DNA of 64,000 nt from Desulfovibrio desulfuricans (GCF_024460775.1 NZ_JANFYZ010000008.1:1-64000); one strand, 5' to 3'. Counted from the stretch's first letter, positions 1 through 7,876 are shown. Numbers and translations: made by a program. The notes: generated from the sequence alone by a model not told the origin.

Positions 1-54
1 CGCCGGGATTTTGAGCGCAACGTACTCATGTACGTGAGCATCAAAATCCCGGCG
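1..54. repeat. Perfect 14-bp inverted repeat / hairpin
   Basis: Bases 1-14 are exactly complementary to 41-54, and inside them lies a second 6-bp inverted repeat (20-25 with 30-35). The stem lies about 85 bases past the stop of the leftward Fe-S membrane gene, so it could end that transcript, but the T-run a terminator needs would lie outside the window. A nested hairpin of this kind could also be a dispersed intergenic repeat. Nothing between 55 and 136 looks coding. Confidence 0.55.
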
Positions 55-136
55 CTGACGCATTCAGGGTACAAAAGTCGGGTTTGCGTAAATGCGCTCG
101 ACAGGCTCTACCCAAACCCCAATCAAAAATTTTTCT

Positions 137-907
137 CTACTTTCGGCCCTTCAGCCCAAACCGGATGCAATCCGTGGGGCAACTCTCCGCGCAATCACCG
201 CAATTGGTGCAATTCTCCTCGCCCGGCCTCGTCCGCATAACGCAAACCCGCCTGCACTTGTCGCAATCATTGCACTGCTCCGTTCTGTAAAAACGGAGCG
301 GCGCAAACTTGCGCGCAACCTCCAGCGCCGCGCCAAAAGGACAAACAAACCGGCACCAGCACATCAGCACCACCAGCCCCAACGCCAGCCCGCCCAAGGT
401 GATAAGCAGACGCAAATCCCACATGGGGAAAGCATGCTTCCACGTAAGCCATGCAGAAGGCCAAAATTCCCCCACACGGATAGGCACGTCCACGCGCGGC
501 TGCCCCAGAACAAACCAGGCTGTCAGCCCCGTAGCCAGCACCAGATAGCGCGCCCAGCGAAAATTCGCCGCGCCCACAGGGTTGGGGCCAAAACGGAAAG
601 GATTGAGCGCAAGCACCCGGTTCACAAGCTGGCCAGGACACAACCAGCCGCAAAAAGCCTTGCCGAACAGGGCCACCACAGCCAGCCACACGCCCCAGAA
701 TCCCCAGAACATGCGCGCCGCCTGACCGGGACAGGTGATGACCGGGCAGTTCTGGCAGCTCACAAAGGGCACAACAAAGGGGCAACGGAACACGCCAAAC
801 AAGGCCCACTCGCCCAAAAACAGCGTGGAGGCAAACAGTACCGCGCGGTTACACCACTGAAGTGCCCTCAACCGCAGGCTGGGACGGGCGACAATTTCAT
901 GCAACAT
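137..907 (-). CDS. NapH/CcoG-like 4Fe-4S membrane protein
   Basis: A 256-residue polytopic membrane protein with two Cys-x3-Cys-Pro motifs at membrane-segment ends (C86/C90 and C185/C189) and a C-terminal 2x[4Fe-4S] ferredoxin module (C212, C215, C218, C222 and C233, C236, C239, C243). This is the architecture of the NapH/RdxA/NosR C-terminal family, which passes electrons between the quinone pool or a cytoplasmic donor and a periplasmic partner. About four hydrophobic segments are visible (near 22-48, 66-90, 118-136 and 168-190). Its start overlaps the end of the upstream solute-binding-protein gene by 11 bases, so the two are almost certainly co-translated. The exact redox partner cannot be read from the sequence. 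Confidence 0.85.
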   Translation of the reverse strand: MLHEIVARPSLRLRALQWCNRAVLFASTLFLGEWALFGVFRCPFVVPFVSCQNCPVITCPGQAARMFWGFWGVWLAVVALFGKAFCGWLCPGQLVNRVLALNPFRFGPNPVGAANFRWARYLVLATGLTAWFVLGQPRVDVPIRVGEFWPSAWLTWKHAFPMWDLRLLITLGGLALGLVVLMCWCRFVCPFGAALEVARKFAPLRFYRTEQCNDCDKCRRVCVMRTRPGEENCTNCGDCAESCPTDCIRFGLKGRK

Positions 908-1763
908 CCTTTACCCCCAGCTTTTCCACAAGTTCCATGCCCTTGGACGAAATGGCAGGGATGAAGCCCGCCGTTTCAAAAAAAGCCTGCCCCAGCGCAC
1001 TGGTAATCCAGTCCATATAGGCTGAGGCCTTTGCCGGATCAGTAGCGTTTGCCATTATGCCCACGGTAAAGGTCAACGGCCCGGCGGGGAAAAACCGCTC
1101 GGGAATTTCCACCAGATCCAGCCGATCAGCAAAACGCGTCATGCGGGTGATGCGCCGCTCCACGATCATGGCATCAGCCTTGCCATCGGCAACGCTTTCC
1201 ACAGAACGCTGCACGCAACTGCCCTGTTCGGGCACGTTGGCAAGCACCTTGGGGGTTATGTCCGCAGCTTTGAGGATGCCCATAACGGCCTGCCCGCCGG
1301 GGGCAGAGGCATCCCGCGCCATGGAAACCCGCACGCCGGGACGGGTCAGATCTTCAATATCATTGATTTTTGCGGGATTGCCCTTGGGGACTGCAATGAC
1401 GTAGCTGGTAAAACACAAAGGCCTGAAATTGAGCATCTTGCCAGCCTTGCGCAGATTCTGGGCCAGAGCCAGCACACGCCCGGCAAAAACCTCCGTCTGC
1501 CCGCCGCCAGTCAGCAGGGATTTGCCCAAGGCCGCGGCAAAGGCTCCTGTGTAGACAACTTTGACGCCCGATTGCTGCTGATAGGCCTCATGCGCAGGCA
1601 TCATGGCCTCGGCAAGCCCGCCGCACGACCATACCTGCAAGGTGCCGCCTTCCGCCGCATTGGCGGCTTGCGGCGTCAGCATGGCAGTGCCTGCTGCCCC
1701 CAGCGCCAACGATTTGAGAAAATCGCGCCGTCCTTTTCCGGTAGTTTCCATATGCCTCTCCAC
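897..1763 (-). CDS. Tat-exported periplasmic substrate-binding protein (ModA-like fold)
   Basis: A 288-residue protein that begins with a twin-arginine signal (Arg-Arg-Asp-Phe-Leu-Lys at residues 12-17) and a hydrophobic stretch ending near Ala36. The rest reads as an extracellular solute-binding protein of the ModA/type II class, with an early Gly-Gly-Leu, a central Gly-Asn-Pro-Ala and a later Phe-x-x-Ala-Gly-Phe-Ile-Pro region. The ligand is not evident. No permease or ATPase follows; instead it is coupled to an Fe-S membrane protein, which suggests a role in cofactor delivery or sensing for a redox system rather than a standard ABC importer. Tat export would fit folding with a bound cofactor. 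An internal start at 1751 is an alternative. Confidence 0.8.
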   Translation of the reverse strand: MERHMETTGKGRRDFLKSLALGAAGTAMLTPQAANAAEGGTLQVWSCGGLAEAMMPAHEAYQQQSGVKVVYTGAFAAALGKSLLTGGGQTEVFAGRVLALAQNLRKAGKMLNFRPLCFTSYVIAVPKGNPAKINDIEDLTRPGVRVSMARDASAPGGQAVMGILKAADITPKVLANVPEQGSCVQRSVESVADGKADAMIVERRITRMTRFADRLDLVEIPERFFPAGPLTFTVGIMANATDPAKASAYMDWITSALGQAFFETAGFIPAISSKGMELVEKLGVKDVA

Positions 1764-1810
1764 AAAGAATAGTGATCTCGCAAAAGCGCAAAGCGCGCCA
1801 TCAAACGCTC

Positions 1811-1845
1811 AAAAATAAAAAACGGTTCCGCATTCTGGATGCGAA
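1811..1845 (-). promoter_or_regulatory. Candidate leader terminator upstream of the binding-protein gene
   Basis: Read on the minus strand, a short hairpin (5-bp core, 1829-1833 with 1839-1843, extended by two T-A pairs) is followed by a T-rich run at 1811-1822. It sits about 50 bases before the start codon of the binding-protein gene, where it would end transcription early. The stem is short, so this is a tentative attenuator. I found no recognisable riboswitch aptamer in the leader. Confidence 0.3.
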
Positions 1846-1957
1846 ACCTGGATTGTGAGGGGGAGCGCCTGAGCTTAATTGATCGGGAGAGGGGGAATCA
1901 GCGGAAAGCCCGACCAGCGGCACGTAGCGAGACAACCTGCCCCACAGAACCCGCACG

Positions 1958-2134
1958 TCAGGTCATGCCCGCGCCCATGACTGCAAACATGCCAGCAGTC
2001 AGCAGCCGCAGCCGCGAAAATGCCGCAAAAATATCAGACAGATTACGGCAGAAACCGCCACGCACCGCATGCCCCGGCGTGCTGGCGTGCGCGGCACTAA
2101 AAGGCCTGCCAGAAATTTTGTGATGCTTGCGCAT
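1958..2134 (-). CDS. Possible 58-residue membrane peptide (doubtful)
   Basis: The gap from 1764 to 2233 holds no recognisable gene. This is the best small ORF in it: an ATG at 2134 opens 58 codons ending in TGA at 1958. The first 30 residues are basic and His/Arg-rich; residues 34-57 are mostly Ala, Leu, Phe, Met and Gly and could form one membrane helix. There is no strong ribosome-binding site (only a G-run about 15 bases upstream) and no family is recognised. It may be chance or the end of a decayed gene. Confidence 0.18.
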   Translation of the reverse strand: MRKHHKISGRPFSAAHASTPGHAVRGGFCRNLSDIFAAFSRLRLLTAGMFAVMGAGMT

Positions 2135-2233
2135 GGTGCCGCATTTTCCCCATTGCTTGCGCCCGCCGCCGCAAACCGTTTATGGATGCGCGCCGGGGCA
2201 TGATGCAAAAACGAACAATCGGAAATGGCCGGG

Positions 2234-3133
2234 CTACTCCAGAATATAGCGCATGGGGTCAACCGGCACACCGTTAAGGCGCACTTCGTAGTGCAGGTGC
2301 GGCCCTGTGGTGCGGCCACTCATGCCCACATAGCCCACAATTTCGCCGCGCTTGACCCACTGGCCTTCCTGCACGGCGCAACGTTGCATGTGCCCGTATT
2401 TGGTCACGATACCGCTGCCGTGGTTGATTTCAACACTGAAACCATACGCGCCATCACGCCCAGAGAGGGTCACCATACCCTGAGCTGGAGCCATAATGGG
2501 CGTGCCGATGCGGTTGGTGATGTCCAGGCCCTTGTGGAACTGCCCCCGCCCGCCAAAGGGTGCCGAGCGCCATCCAAAACTGGAAGAAACAAAACCCACC
2601 ACAGGCCAGATGGTCGGCATGGAAGAAAGGGCATCGCGGTTTTCGCGCAGGGCCAGCAGCAAGTCCTGCTGGCGCACTTCTTCAAGTCGCACGGATTCAG
2701 AGAGACGGGTAAGGAATTCAAGCATCTTGCGGGCGGCAAGTTCCTGCCGGTGCAAGGGCAGATAGGTACGCGAAAAATCCCCCGGCCTGTCGCCGATGGA
2801 ACCGGCCTCCGTGGGATCTTTCTCCATGTTCATCATGATGCGCAGCTTGGAGTCGAAGCTCTGCACCCGCTCCAGATCACGCCCCACAACAGAGATGCGC
2901 TCAACCAGATTCACAAGCTGGCGGCGCTGTTCTTCAATGGTTTTGTCTGCATTGCGCAGGTCGTCGCCCAAATGCCGGGTTTCAAGCCAACTGCGCAGCA
3001 GCCAGACATTGCAGGCCACAAGGGCCAGCACCAGCACGCAGGCAATAAAGCCAAACCAGCCGCGCATACGCAGGTTGCGGCTGCCGCTACGACCTTCAGT
3101 GAAGATGACTATGTGATATTTGCCGAACAGCAT
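2234..3133 (-). CDS. Membrane-anchored M23 (LytM/NlpD-type) peptidase
   Basis: A 299-residue protein with a short cytoplasmic N-terminus, one membrane anchor (about 26-46), a coiled-coil-like stretch (55-95) and a C-terminal LytM domain. The zinc-site residues are all present: H200 and D204 in the His-x3-Asp motif, and H279 and H281 in His-Leu-His, with H248 in Tyr-Gly-His. This predicts an active peptidoglycan endopeptidase acting in the periplasm in growth or division, not a degenerate activator of the EnvC type. It stands alone, ahead of the ttcA gene on the same strand. Confidence 0.9.
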   Translation of the reverse strand: MLFGKYHIVIFTEGRSGSRNLRMRGWFGFIACVLVLALVACNVWLLRSWLETRHLGDDLRNADKTIEEQRRQLVNLVERISVVGRDLERVQSFDSKLRIMMNMEKDPTEAGSIGDRPGDFSRTYLPLHRQELAARKMLEFLTRLSESVRLEEVRQQDLLLALRENRDALSSMPTIWPVVGFVSSSFGWRSAPFGGRGQFHKGLDITNRIGTPIMAPAQGMVTLSGRDGAYGFSVEINHGSGIVTKYGHMQRCAVQEGQWVKRGEIVGYVGMSGRTTGPHLHYEVRLNGVPVDPMRYILE

Positions 3134-3168
3134 TGGGCTAACACTCTAGAGCCGGGATACGGCCCGTG

Positions 3169-3972
3169 TCAATCCGCAACGCCGTCACGCGCTTCTGCGT
3201 CCGGCAGGGGCTGCTCATCGCCCAAGGCCGCAGCCGTGCTGTTCTTTTCAAGCTGCCAGCGAGTCAAACCATTAAAAATGCACCGGCGCGAATCCTTGGA
3301 TACCCTATACAGGTGTTCCAGCGTTTCCCCCATTGAACTGCGGGCGGTATTACCCGCCGAGGGGCAGGCATTGGCCCAGATGGGCAGTTCCCACTGTTTG
3401 GCAGCCTTGAGGATAAACTTTTTCTCCACAAGCAGCAGCGGGCGTATCAATTGCAGCCCGCCGCCAAAAAAGGACTCATTCATGCTCATGCCGTCCACGC
3501 GGCCATTGCGGCTCAGATTCATGAAGAACGTCTGCACCAGATCGTCCGCATTGTGTCCAAGGGCGAGGTGGGTCACGCCATACTGGGCGCACAGCTCAAA
3601 CAGGCGCTTGCGGCGCAGCCAGGAGCAGCGGAAACAGGCCGACCTGCGAAGATTTTTTTCTGAATGCGCGTCTGGGCCGTAAGTTGTCATTTCAATATGG
3701 CCGGGTATGCCCCGCTTGGCCAGCCAGGGCAAAAGGGCCGCATGGCTCTGCTCGTCAAAACCAGGGTTGAGGTGAATCGCCATGATTTCAAAGTGAAAAG
3801 GTACGATTCCCTGGCGAATTTTAAGGCTTTGCAGCAGTACAAAGCTGTCCACGCCGCCAGAAACGGCAACAGCAACCCTGCAGCCAGGCCACAACATGCC
3901 TGTTTTCTGCATGGCCTTGCCCGCACTTTTAACACAGGTTTCCTGTGCGAATGATCTTTTTTCTCTGCTCAT
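3169..3972 (-). CDS. ttcA: tRNA 2-thiocytidine synthetase TtcA-type
   Basis: The ATG at 3972 is preceded by AGGA at good spacing, so I place the start there, giving 267 residues rather than an upstream in-frame start at 4080. The PP-loop ATP site Ser-Gly-Gly-Val-Asp-Ser is at 38-43. Cys113 and Cys116 (Cys-Phe-Arg-Cys) plus Cys203 match the three-cysteine [4Fe-4S] site of TtcA, which thiolates cytidine 32 of some tRNAs. The Gly-His-Asn-x-Asp-Asp segment (139-144) is also typical. A rapid-oxidation-sensitive Fe-S enzyme suits an anaerobe. Confidence 0.88.
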   Translation of the reverse strand: MSREKRSFAQETCVKSAGKAMQKTGMLWPGCRVAVAVSGGVDSFVLLQSLKIRQGIVPFHFEIMAIHLNPGFDEQSHAALLPWLAKRGIPGHIEMTTYGPDAHSEKNLRRSACFRCSWLRRKRLFELCAQYGVTHLALGHNADDLVQTFFMNLSRNGRVDGMSMNESFFGGGLQLIRPLLLVEKKFILKAAKQWELPIWANACPSAGNTARSSMGETLEHLYRVSKDSRRCIFNGLTRWQLEKNSTAAALGDEQPLPDAEARDGVAD

Positions 3973-4058
3973 AATTTTCCTGTACACCCGTTGACGGCAA
4001 ACCCGTAAAATTTCGGGATGCCTGTTGTTCCGCGCTGGCTGCCGCTTCAGCAGGCCTA

Positions 4059-4087
4059 TTGACAGCACAGCGGACGACATATATCAA
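4059..4087 (+). promoter_or_regulatory. Sigma-70-type promoter for rpoZ
   Basis: A perfect -35 TTGACA (4059-4064) is followed after 17 bases by TATCAA (4082-4087). Transcription would begin near 4094, leaving a leader of about 135 bases before rpoZ. This is one of the clearest vegetative promoters in the window. Confidence 0.7.
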
Positions 4088-4130
4088 TTCTTATTTCAGC
4101 AGGAGAATCCTGCGCCAAGGCGTATGCACA

Positions 4131-4168
4131 CGCCCGGCCTTTACAAATGGTCGGGCGGTATTATTTAT
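4131..4168 (+). promoter_or_regulatory. Hairpin plus T-rich tract in the rpoZ leader
   Basis: A 9-bp GC-rich stem (4131-4139 with 4149-4157, one G-U pair) is followed by a T-rich stretch. It lies between the promoter and rpoZ, so it could act as a weak attenuator. Confidence 0.3.
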
Positions 4169-4230
4169 CAACCGGGTTGCCCGTGGCGGCCCGGAATGCG
4201 GCGTTTAAGCCGCGTACTTACGGAGGCAGC

Positions 4231-4467
4231 ATGGCCCGTATTACCGTGGAAGATTGTCAGCAGCGCGTGGACAACCGTTTTCTGCTGGTGCAGATGGCTA
4301 TCAAGCGTGTGCATCAGTACCGCGAAGGCTATGAACCGCTGGTAGAATCTCGCAACAAAGAGGCCGTGACCGCCCTGCGCGAAATTGCCGCCGGAAAGGT
4401 TCTGCCTGATGACGACAGTCTTTACAACCCCCTGCCCGGCCATAACGCGGCCGCCGCAGAGGAGTAG
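4231..4467 (+). CDS. rpoZ: RNA polymerase omega subunit
   Basis: A 78-residue protein starting Met-Ala-Arg-Ile-Thr-Val-Glu-Asp, with the family's Asn-Arg-Phe-x-Leu-Val region and the Ala-x-x-Glu-Ile-Ala-x-Gly-Lys-Val segment. It helps assemble and stabilise RNA polymerase by clasping the beta-prime subunit. GGAGG lies just upstream of the ATG at 4231. It has its own promoter and is followed by a hairpin, with a dnaJ-type gene next on the same strand. Confidence 0.93.
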   Translation: MARITVEDCQQRVDNRFLLVQMAIKRVHQYREGYEPLVESRNKEAVTALREIAAGKVLPDDDSLYNPLPGHNAAAAEE

Positions 4468-4490
4468 CCTTTTGGGGACAAATTGTCCGC

Positions 4491-4522
4491 GCGGCGGCTT
4501 CCCCAGGGGAGCCGCCGCGTTT
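4491..4522 (+). terminator. Terminator-like hairpin after rpoZ
   Basis: A 9-bp GC-rich stem (4491-4499 with 4510-4518), followed by a short T run. The T tract is weak, so read-through into the dnaJ-type gene is likely. Confidence 0.5.
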
Positions 4523-4573
4523 ATGTACAACCTTTAGCACAGGCGCACAAGCCGCACAGTGACCGGAACTACG

Positions 4574-5680
4574 ATGGAGCTCGATTACTACGAAGTGCTG
4601 GGCGTAAGCCGCAGCGCCGAAGATGACGAAATTAAACGGGCCTACCGTAAGCTGGCCTTGAAGTATCACCCCGACCATAACCCCGACAATGCCGAGGCCG
4701 AACAGAAGTTCAAGGAAGCCGCCGAAGCGTATGACGTGCTGCGCGACCCTGAAAAACGCGCTCGCTATGATCGTTTTGGGCGCGCTGGCGTCCAGGGCGG
4801 CACGGGTGGTTTTGGCAGCAACGATGATATTTTTGCGCATTTCAGCGATATCTTCGGCGATCTTTTTGGCTTTTCTACCGCTACGCGCGGCCCCAGGCCC
4901 ATGGCCGGGGCTGATCTGCGCTACAACCTGACCATCACCTTTGCTCAGGCCGCCAAGGGCGACGAGATCAGCATCTCCCTGCCCAAGCACGTTACCTGCT
5001 CCGAATGCAACGGCAGCGGCGCGGCCCCCGGCAGCAAGGCGGAAACATGCCGCCAGTGCGGCGGCAGCGGTCAGGTGCGCCGCTCGCAAGGATTTTTCCA
5101 GATATCCATGCCCTGCCCCTCCTGTCAGGGCACGGGGCGCGTTATCACCAAGCCCTGTCCCAAGTGCAAGGGCGAGGGCATCACCACAGATACCCGCGAA
5201 CTTGTGGTGCGCGTGCCTGCCGGCGTGGACAGCGGCACCCGCCTGCGCGTGCGCGGCGAGGGTGAACCCGGCGTCCACGGCGGCCCGGCTGGCGATCTCT
5301 ATGTTGTGCTCACCGTTGAGCAGGACAAGCGCTGGCAGCGTCAGGGACAAGACCTTATTTACTCCCTCGAGATCAGCTTTGTGCAGGCAGCCCTGGGGCA
5401 CCGGGCGGAAGTTCCCGGCCTTGACGGCAATCTGCCGCTGGAAATCCCCAAGGGTATTCAGAGCGGCACCCTGCTGCGCGTTTCTGGAGAGGGCATGCCC
5501 TACCCCGGGCGTCGTTCGCGCGGCGATCTGCTGGTAGAGGTGAAAGTGCTCACGCCTACCCGCCTTTCTGCCAAGCAGGAAGAACTGCTGCGCGAATTTG
5601 AGGCCGCGGCGGAAAAAAGCCCGCTGGAAAAGGTCAAAAAGGCCGCAAAAAAAATCAGCAAGGCCATGGGCATCGACTAA
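4574..5680 (+). CDS. dnaJ: DnaJ co-chaperone, type I with zinc domain
   Basis: A 368-residue protein with an N-terminal J domain (His32-Pro-Asp), a Gly/Phe-rich linker (about 70-105), four Cys-x2-Cys-x-Gly-x-Gly zinc motifs (starting at C142, C159, C181 and C195) and two C-terminal beta domains. It stimulates DnaK ATPase and hands over unfolded clients. The ATG at 4574 begins the conserved J domain; a GTG at 4559 is an in-frame alternative. No dnaK or grpE is nearby, so this may be a second, stand-alone DnaJ. Confidence 0.93.
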   Translation: MELDYYEVLGVSRSAEDDEIKRAYRKLALKYHPDHNPDNAEAEQKFKEAAEAYDVLRDPEKRARYDRFGRAGVQGGTGGFGSNDDIFAHFSDIFGDLFGFSTATRGPRPMAGADLRYNLTITFAQAAKGDEISISLPKHVTCSECNGSGAAPGSKAETCRQCGGSGQVRRSQGFFQISMPCPSCQGTGRVITKPCPKCKGEGITTDTRELVVRVPAGVDSGTRLRVRGEGEPGVHGGPAGDLYVVLTVEQDKRWQRQGQDLIYSLEISFVQAALGHRAEVPGLDGNLPLEIPKGIQSGTLLRVSGEGMPYPGRRSRGDLLVEVKVLTPTRLSAKQEELLREFEAAAEKSPLEKVKKAAKKISKAMGID

Positions 5681-5706
5681 ACATTCCACGCAGTAGCATG
5701 AGCGTA

Positions 5707-5735
5707 GAAAAGCCGGGTTTACACCCGGCTTTTTG
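5707..5735 (+). terminator. Rho-independent terminator of dnaJ
   Basis: An 8-bp GC-rich stem (5711-5718 with 5723-5730), flanked by A and T runs. It ends the rpoZ-dnaJ unit. Confidence 0.85.
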
Positions 5736-5832
5736 CGTTTTCAGCCATGAAGGCACCAATGAGGCTTCCAGTTGCTTTTTTTACTGGCGGGAGCCTTTCA
5801 GGCATCTATGAGTACCAATCAAACACACAAAC

Positions 5833-5884
5833 ATTGATACATATTTAACCTGAAAACTTCCGCACGATACGTTTTTGTATCAAT
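5833..5884 (+). promoter_or_regulatory. Inverted-repeat cluster upstream of the amtB promoter
   Basis: In the AT-rich region before amtB, ATTGATAC (5833-5840) and GTATCAAT (5877-5884) form an inverted repeat, and GATAC at 5866-5870 pairs with the same right arm at closer spacing. The repeats lie 60-110 bases upstream of the -24 element, the usual distance for enhancer-binding activators of sigma-54 promoters. They do not match the enteric NtrC consensus, so the protein that binds is unknown. Confidence 0.45.
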
Positions 5885-5940
5885 AAAGTTTCAATAAAAA
5901 AACAACTAGCTGAAATTAAACATATTTTTATTAAAATCCC

Positions 5941-5957
5941 CTGGCACGCTCCCTGCA
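5941..5957 (+). promoter_or_regulatory. Sigma-54 promoter of amtB-glnB
   Basis: The element TGGCACG-N4-CTGCA has the invariant GG (5943-5944) and GC (5955-5956) exactly 10 bases apart, matching the -24/-12 consensus closely. Transcription would begin near 5968, which rules out the in-frame ATG at 5966 as the amtB start. Confidence 0.85.
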
Positions 5958-6004
5958 ACCTCCTTATGCAAACAAGCCATACCTATTTCTTCGGGAGGAT
6001 TGCT

Positions 6005-7381
6005 ATGAAGGGTTCGCGCGACATTGGGCGGCTATTGGCGCTTTGCAGCATGGCCGGACTGTGCTTCATGCTGCCGGAATCGGCGCATGCAGCAGAGGAA
6101 GCAGCGGTCGAGTACATGCCTCAGGCGTATGGAAATACGCTGTGGACACTGCTGGGGGGCATTCTGGTCATGTTCATGCAGGCTGGCTTTGCGCTGGTCG
6201 AATGCGGACTCACCAGAGCCAAGAATGCTGGCAACATCATTATGAAGAATGTGCTGGACTTTGCCATGGGGGCGCCGCTGTTTTTTGCGGTGGGTTTTGG
6301 GCTCATGTTTGGCAGCTCCAGCGGCGGCCTGATCGGCAGTTCTCTGTTTTTTCTTGGCAGTGGCGATGCATCAACCCCTGACGGCATGTGGAATCTGACA
6401 TTCTGGTTCTTTCAGGCCATGTTTTGCGCCACTTCTGCCACAATTGTATCCGGTTCCATTGCGGAACGCACAAAATTCAGCTCATATCTGTTGTGCAGCG
6501 CCCTTGTCTCGGCGGTTATCTATCCCATCAGCGGGCACTGGGCCTGGAATTCCCTGTTGAGCGGCAATGCCGGGGGCTGGCTGGGCAATATGGGTTTTAT
6601 TGATTTTGCAGGATCTTCTGTTGTTCACTCTGTGGGCGGCTGGATCGCCCTTGCCGGAGCCATCGTGGTTGGCCCGCGCCTTGGTAAGTACGACAAAAAT
6701 GGAGTGGCCCGCGCCATACCCGGCCACAACCTGCCGATGGCAGCTACGGGCGTGTTCATTTTGTGGTTCGCTTGGTTTGGTTTCAACTGCGGCTCCACCA
6801 CTATTGCTGACGGCACCATTGGCTATATCGCGGTAAATACCTGCCTTGCGGCCTGCACCGGCACACTGGGCGCCATGTTCACCATCTGGGCCAAAACAGG
6901 CAAGCCTGATCCTTCCATGACGCTTAACGGCTGCCTTGGCGGACTTGTGGCCATCACCGCCGGTTGTTTTGAAGTGTCCCCCGTTGGCTCGCTAGTCATC
7001 GGCTTTCTGGCTGGTATCCTTGTAGTCTGCTCTGTGCTGTTTATCGACCAAAAGCTCAAGGTTGACGATCCTGTCGGCGCTGTGTCCGTGCACGGTGTGT
7101 GCGGTGCGTTCGGCACGCTCATGGTTGGCTTGTTTGCCGCGCCCGGCTACGGCACAACAACGGGTCTGCTTTATGGCGGCGACGTGAGCGTGCTCCTGGT
7201 GCAGGCCCTTGGCGTCGCGGTATTCTTCGCCTGGGCTTTTGGCATGGGATTCATCATGTTCAAGCTCATTTCGGTTGTCTTCGGCATGCGCGTCAGCCCC
7301 GAAGAAGAGATGAAAGGTCTTGATATCACAGAGCATAAGGCCGACGCCTATAGCGGCTTCCAGATTTTTTCCAACGAATAG
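6005..7381 (+). CDS. amtB: Ammonium transporter (Amt family)
   Basis: A 458-residue membrane protein with an N-terminal signal sequence (to about Ala30) and eleven predicted membrane helices. Amt signatures include Gly-His-Trp-Ala-Trp-Asn, Asp-Phe-Ala-Gly-Ser-Ser-Val-Val-His (first pore histidine) and His-Gly-Val-Cys-Gly (second pore histidine). It imports ammonium across the inner membrane. GGAGG precedes the ATG at 6005, downstream of the inferred start of transcription. It is followed after 33 bases by a PII gene, the standard pair in which PII blocks AmtB when nitrogen is ample. The sigma-54 promoter points to control by nitrogen supply. Confidence 0.95.
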   Translation: MKGSRDIGRLLALCSMAGLCFMLPESAHAAEEAAVEYMPQAYGNTLWTLLGGILVMFMQAGFALVECGLTRAKNAGNIIMKNVLDFAMGAPLFFAVGFGLMFGSSSGGLIGSSLFFLGSGDASTPDGMWNLTFWFFQAMFCATSATIVSGSIAERTKFSSYLLCSALVSAVIYPISGHWAWNSLLSGNAGGWLGNMGFIDFAGSSVVHSVGGWIALAGAIVVGPRLGKYDKNGVARAIPGHNLPMAATGVFILWFAWFGFNCGSTTIADGTIGYIAVNTCLAACTGTLGAMFTIWAKTGKPDPSMTLNGCLGGLVAITAGCFEVSPVGSLVIGFLAGILVVCSVLFIDQKLKVDDPVGAVSVHGVCGAFGTLMVGLFAAPGYGTTTGLLYGGDVSVLLVQALGVAVFFAWAFGMGFIMFKLISVVFGMRVSPEEEMKGLDITEHKADAYSGFQIFSNE

Positions 7382-7414
7382 CTCTAGCAAGCCCGCAAGC
7401 GGAGGATACCTATT

Positions 7415-7741
7415 ATGAAGCTGATTATCGCATATACCCGCCCTGAAAGCCTCCAGCAGGTAAAACAGGAGCTGTATCAACGTAATATCTACGCCATGTC
7501 CATCACCAACATTCTTGGTGCAGGGCGGCAGAAAGGTTATGTAGAGATGTACCGAGGCATTGCTACCGAGGTAAATTTGCTCAAAAAAATTCGACTGGAG
7601 CTTGCTGTTCCTGATGAAACAGTAAAAACGGCAATTGAAGCCATTATGACAGGAGCCCGCACTGGCAAAGAAGGTGATGGCGTGGTTTTTGTTCTTGATG
7701 TTGCTGAAAATTACCGCATCAGGACAGGAGGAAGCATGTAG
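7415..7741 (+). CDS. PII-family signal protein with Thr at position 51
   Basis: A 108-residue PII (GlnB/GlnK) protein. The T-loop start Gly-Arg-Gln-Lys-Gly (37-41), Tyr46-Arg-Gly and the C-terminal Thr-Gly-x-x-Gly-Asp-Gly nucleotide loop are all present, so ATP/ADP binding and ring assembly should be kept. Position 51, the tyrosine uridylylated by GlnD in enteric bacteria, is Thr (Arg47-Gly-Ile-Ala-Thr51). Control is therefore probably by nucleotides and 2-oxoglutarate, not by uridylylation. Its place right after amtB makes AmtB the likely partner (GlnK-like role). Confidence 0.93.
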   Translation: MKLIIAYTRPESLQQVKQELYQRNIYAMSITNILGAGRQKGYVEMYRGIATEVNLLKKIRLELAVPDETVKTAIEAIMTGARTGKEGDGVVFVLDVAENYRIRTGGSM

Positions 7742-7810
7742 GCGTGCATGCGGACACATGGAGGCATCTCCCTGGTTGGAAGGTGCCTCCATGCTTCCAA
7801 AACAACACTG

Positions 7811-7863
7811 CCGCCGCCAATGCAAAAGCCGGGTTTTACACCTGGCTTTTGCATTGGCGGCGG
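7811..7863. terminator. Long bidirectional terminator between the PII gene and the YnfA-like gene
   Basis: Two 24-base arms (7811-7834 and 7840-7863) pair completely, counting one G-U pair, around a 5-base loop. The A/T-rich inner part gives T runs on both strands. It separates two convergent genes. A second, looser stem lies at about 7763-7793 in the PII gene's 3' region. Confidence 0.75.
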
Positions 7864-7876
7864 ATAGCCCGATCCT

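Noticed and set aside
1764-1960. Riboswitch upstream of the Tat binding-protein gene
   Set aside because: A hairpin plus T run is present, but I could not find conserved cores of the TPP, FMN, cobalamin or SAM riboswitches. I kept only a low-confidence attenuator.
2225-3682. 485-codon ORF antisense to the M23 peptidase and ttcA
   Set aside because: Both minus-strand genes have full catalytic motifs; this frame has none.
4301-5689. 462-codon ORF antisense to rpoZ and dnaJ
   Set aside because: Crosses the rpoZ terminator and mirrors dnaJ; composition is that of a shadow frame.
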